From positions 124,001 through 188,000 of the forward strand of contig JAJFKX010000008.1 in NCBI GenBank assembly GCA_021772985.1: DNA of 64,000 nucleotides. The letters are read 5' to 3'. The DNA is from Gammaproteobacteria bacterium (GTDB lineage Bacteria > Pseudomonadota > Gammaproteobacteria > Xanthomonadales > Wenzhouxiangellaceae). Made by a program: the position numbers and the translations under genes. Positions 63,315 to 64,000 of the stretch are shown here, piece after piece (the stretch's first letter is position 1; every line of letters starts with the position of its first letter). The notes beneath the pieces are model-generated. The model saw only the letters and a list, made by a program, of their open reading frames with translations. It searched no databases and had not been told where the DNA came from.

Positions 63315-64000
63315 TTATACAGCATTGTAAATCACAGGCATCTTGCCTTTCCACACATCCCACAATTCAGAGTCAATGGCTAAATTCGCCATAAAATTCG
63401 CAACGTTAATGCGACTGGATGAACCGGCGTTAAAAATTACATTTCTTGTTGGAGATTGATGGATTTCATATTCAGATACTGCCATTTCATCCGTAAGACT
63501 GTCCGGTCTGACTGCAATCCATTCAATAAATAAGTGACTTTGACCAATGCAAGTTCTAAGGAAATCAGCCGCTTGTTCGTTATCTACATGTGGTGGGAGT
63601 AGCAATCGTAAAATTGCAATTACAAATCTTTGCGATAGCGGTGGCTTTTCCGGAATATCACGATTACAGTTTCCGGTGGTATTCATCAGAATCACTTTTA
63701 CTTTCTTATCCGGCTTCAATGATTCTATTACTCGAGACATTTTTTCAATTGTATCCGTGACCAGTCGCTTGGGTTGCCCAAATATTCCCCGAAAGTTTAA
63801 ATTATGTCCCAAGCACGAGAACACAACATCACAGTCTTTAAGAAGTGGTAACAATTCATTATCAGACATCTCTGTAATGCTGGCTGAAACTTCATGATAG
63901 TTCGGATGATTTTCGAATGTGCTTTTTAGGGAACTAGTGGTTCTTACAATAGCGGTTACCTCAGTATCTCGTTTAAGCAAATCCGCAACAAGAAGTTTGC
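63315..64000 (-). CDS. NAD(P)-binding (NmrA/SDR-like) protein, 5' truncated by window end
   Basis: The frame runs off the window end (upstream codons read KLLVADLLKRDTEVTAIVR, the end of a Rossmann first strand-helix), so the true start is outside. Visible parts: VVFSCLGHNL after the fourth strand, VKVILMNTTGN, and WIAVRPDSLTD typical of atypical SDRs (NmrA/YwnB-like). Probably an NAD(P)H-dependent epimerase or sensor; substrate unknown. Confidence 0.8.
   Translation of the reverse strand, partial: KLLVADLLKRDTEVTAIVRTTSSLKSTFENHPNYHEVSASITEMSDNELLPLLKDCDVVFSCLGHNLNFRGIFGQPKRLVTDTIEKMSRVIESLKPDKKVKVILMNTTGNCNRDIPEKPPLSQRFVIAILRLLLPPHVDNEQAADFLRTCIGQSHLFIEWIAVRPDSLTDEMAVSEYEIHQSPTRNVIFNAGSSSRINVANFMANLAIDSELWDVWKGKMPVIYNAV

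Noticed and set aside
59425..64000. Run of small unrelated minus-strand genes (NYN, GST, VOC, GNAT, membrane protein, cupin), reminiscent of an integron cassette array; GTTAGAT- and GTTATAT/C-like cores seen near 62073, 62131 and 63316
   Set aside because: The flanking sequences of these cores are not complementary in the way attC sites require, no repeated 60-130 base element recurs between the genes, and no integrase is in the window.

Overview
The window is one contiguous piece of a Gram-negative, gammaproteobacterial chromosome of moderate GC. Evidence for this: a hemC-hemD-hemX-hemY block next to an AlgZ/AlgR two-component pair, an lptM-dapF-DUF484-xerC operon, many Sec signal peptides and lipoboxes, and an IPTL-CTERM-like C-terminus. 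The order resembles the Pseudomonas xerC...algZR-hemCDXY neighbourhood, although lysA and argH are missing from it. I cannot name a genus from sequence alone. I see no rRNA, tRNA, CRISPR array, transposase or phage genes.

0-20 kb is mostly core genome: the end of a flavin/ferredoxin reductase gene, a membrane-anchored TPR protein, the haem genes with algZR (minus strand), the five-gene coupled operon lptM-methyltransferase-dapF-DUF484-xerC (plus strand), a secreted amidohydrolase pair of which one partner has lost its metal ligands, a small kinase-like protein and a phosphopantetheinyl transferase. 20-46 kb is an envelope and secretion region: purT, several secreted or lipid-anchored peptidases (metzincin-like, M14, DUF885, M3), amidohydrolases, a solute-binding lipoprotein, an ABC-2 exporter, a 1548-residue repeat adhesin-like protein, a MerR regulator, a PQQ-type sugar dehydrogenase and a MATE pump.

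46.4-52.9 kb holds the most interesting locus, an apparent RiPP (ribosomal peptide) system. A 235-residue precursor-like protein has 46 cysteines in three kinds of tandem repeat behind a heptad-like leader ending in Gly-Gly. It is followed by one polypeptide carrying a leader-binding RRE, an E1/ThiF-like domain and a YcaO cyclodehydratase, and then by a homologue of the thiazolinyl imide reductases (PchG/Irp3 type) otherwise known from pyochelin and yersiniabactin assembly. No azoline dehydrogenase, protease or dedicated exporter is adjacent. The expected product is therefore a polythiazoline or polythiazolidine peptide rather than a polythiazole. An 81-bp remnant of a formylglycine-generating-enzyme-like gene lies on one side of this module and the intact paralogue on the other, so a duplication or insertion probably placed the module here.

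52.8-64 kb is a mixed accessory stretch of mostly small, single-function genes: serine hydrolase, PD-(D/E)XK-like protein, GFA protein, LysR with a divergent hydrolase, YdeI-like protein, a secreted glycoside-hydrolase-like protein, NYN domain protein, GST, VOC, GNAT, cupin, and an NAD(P)-binding protein cut by the window end.
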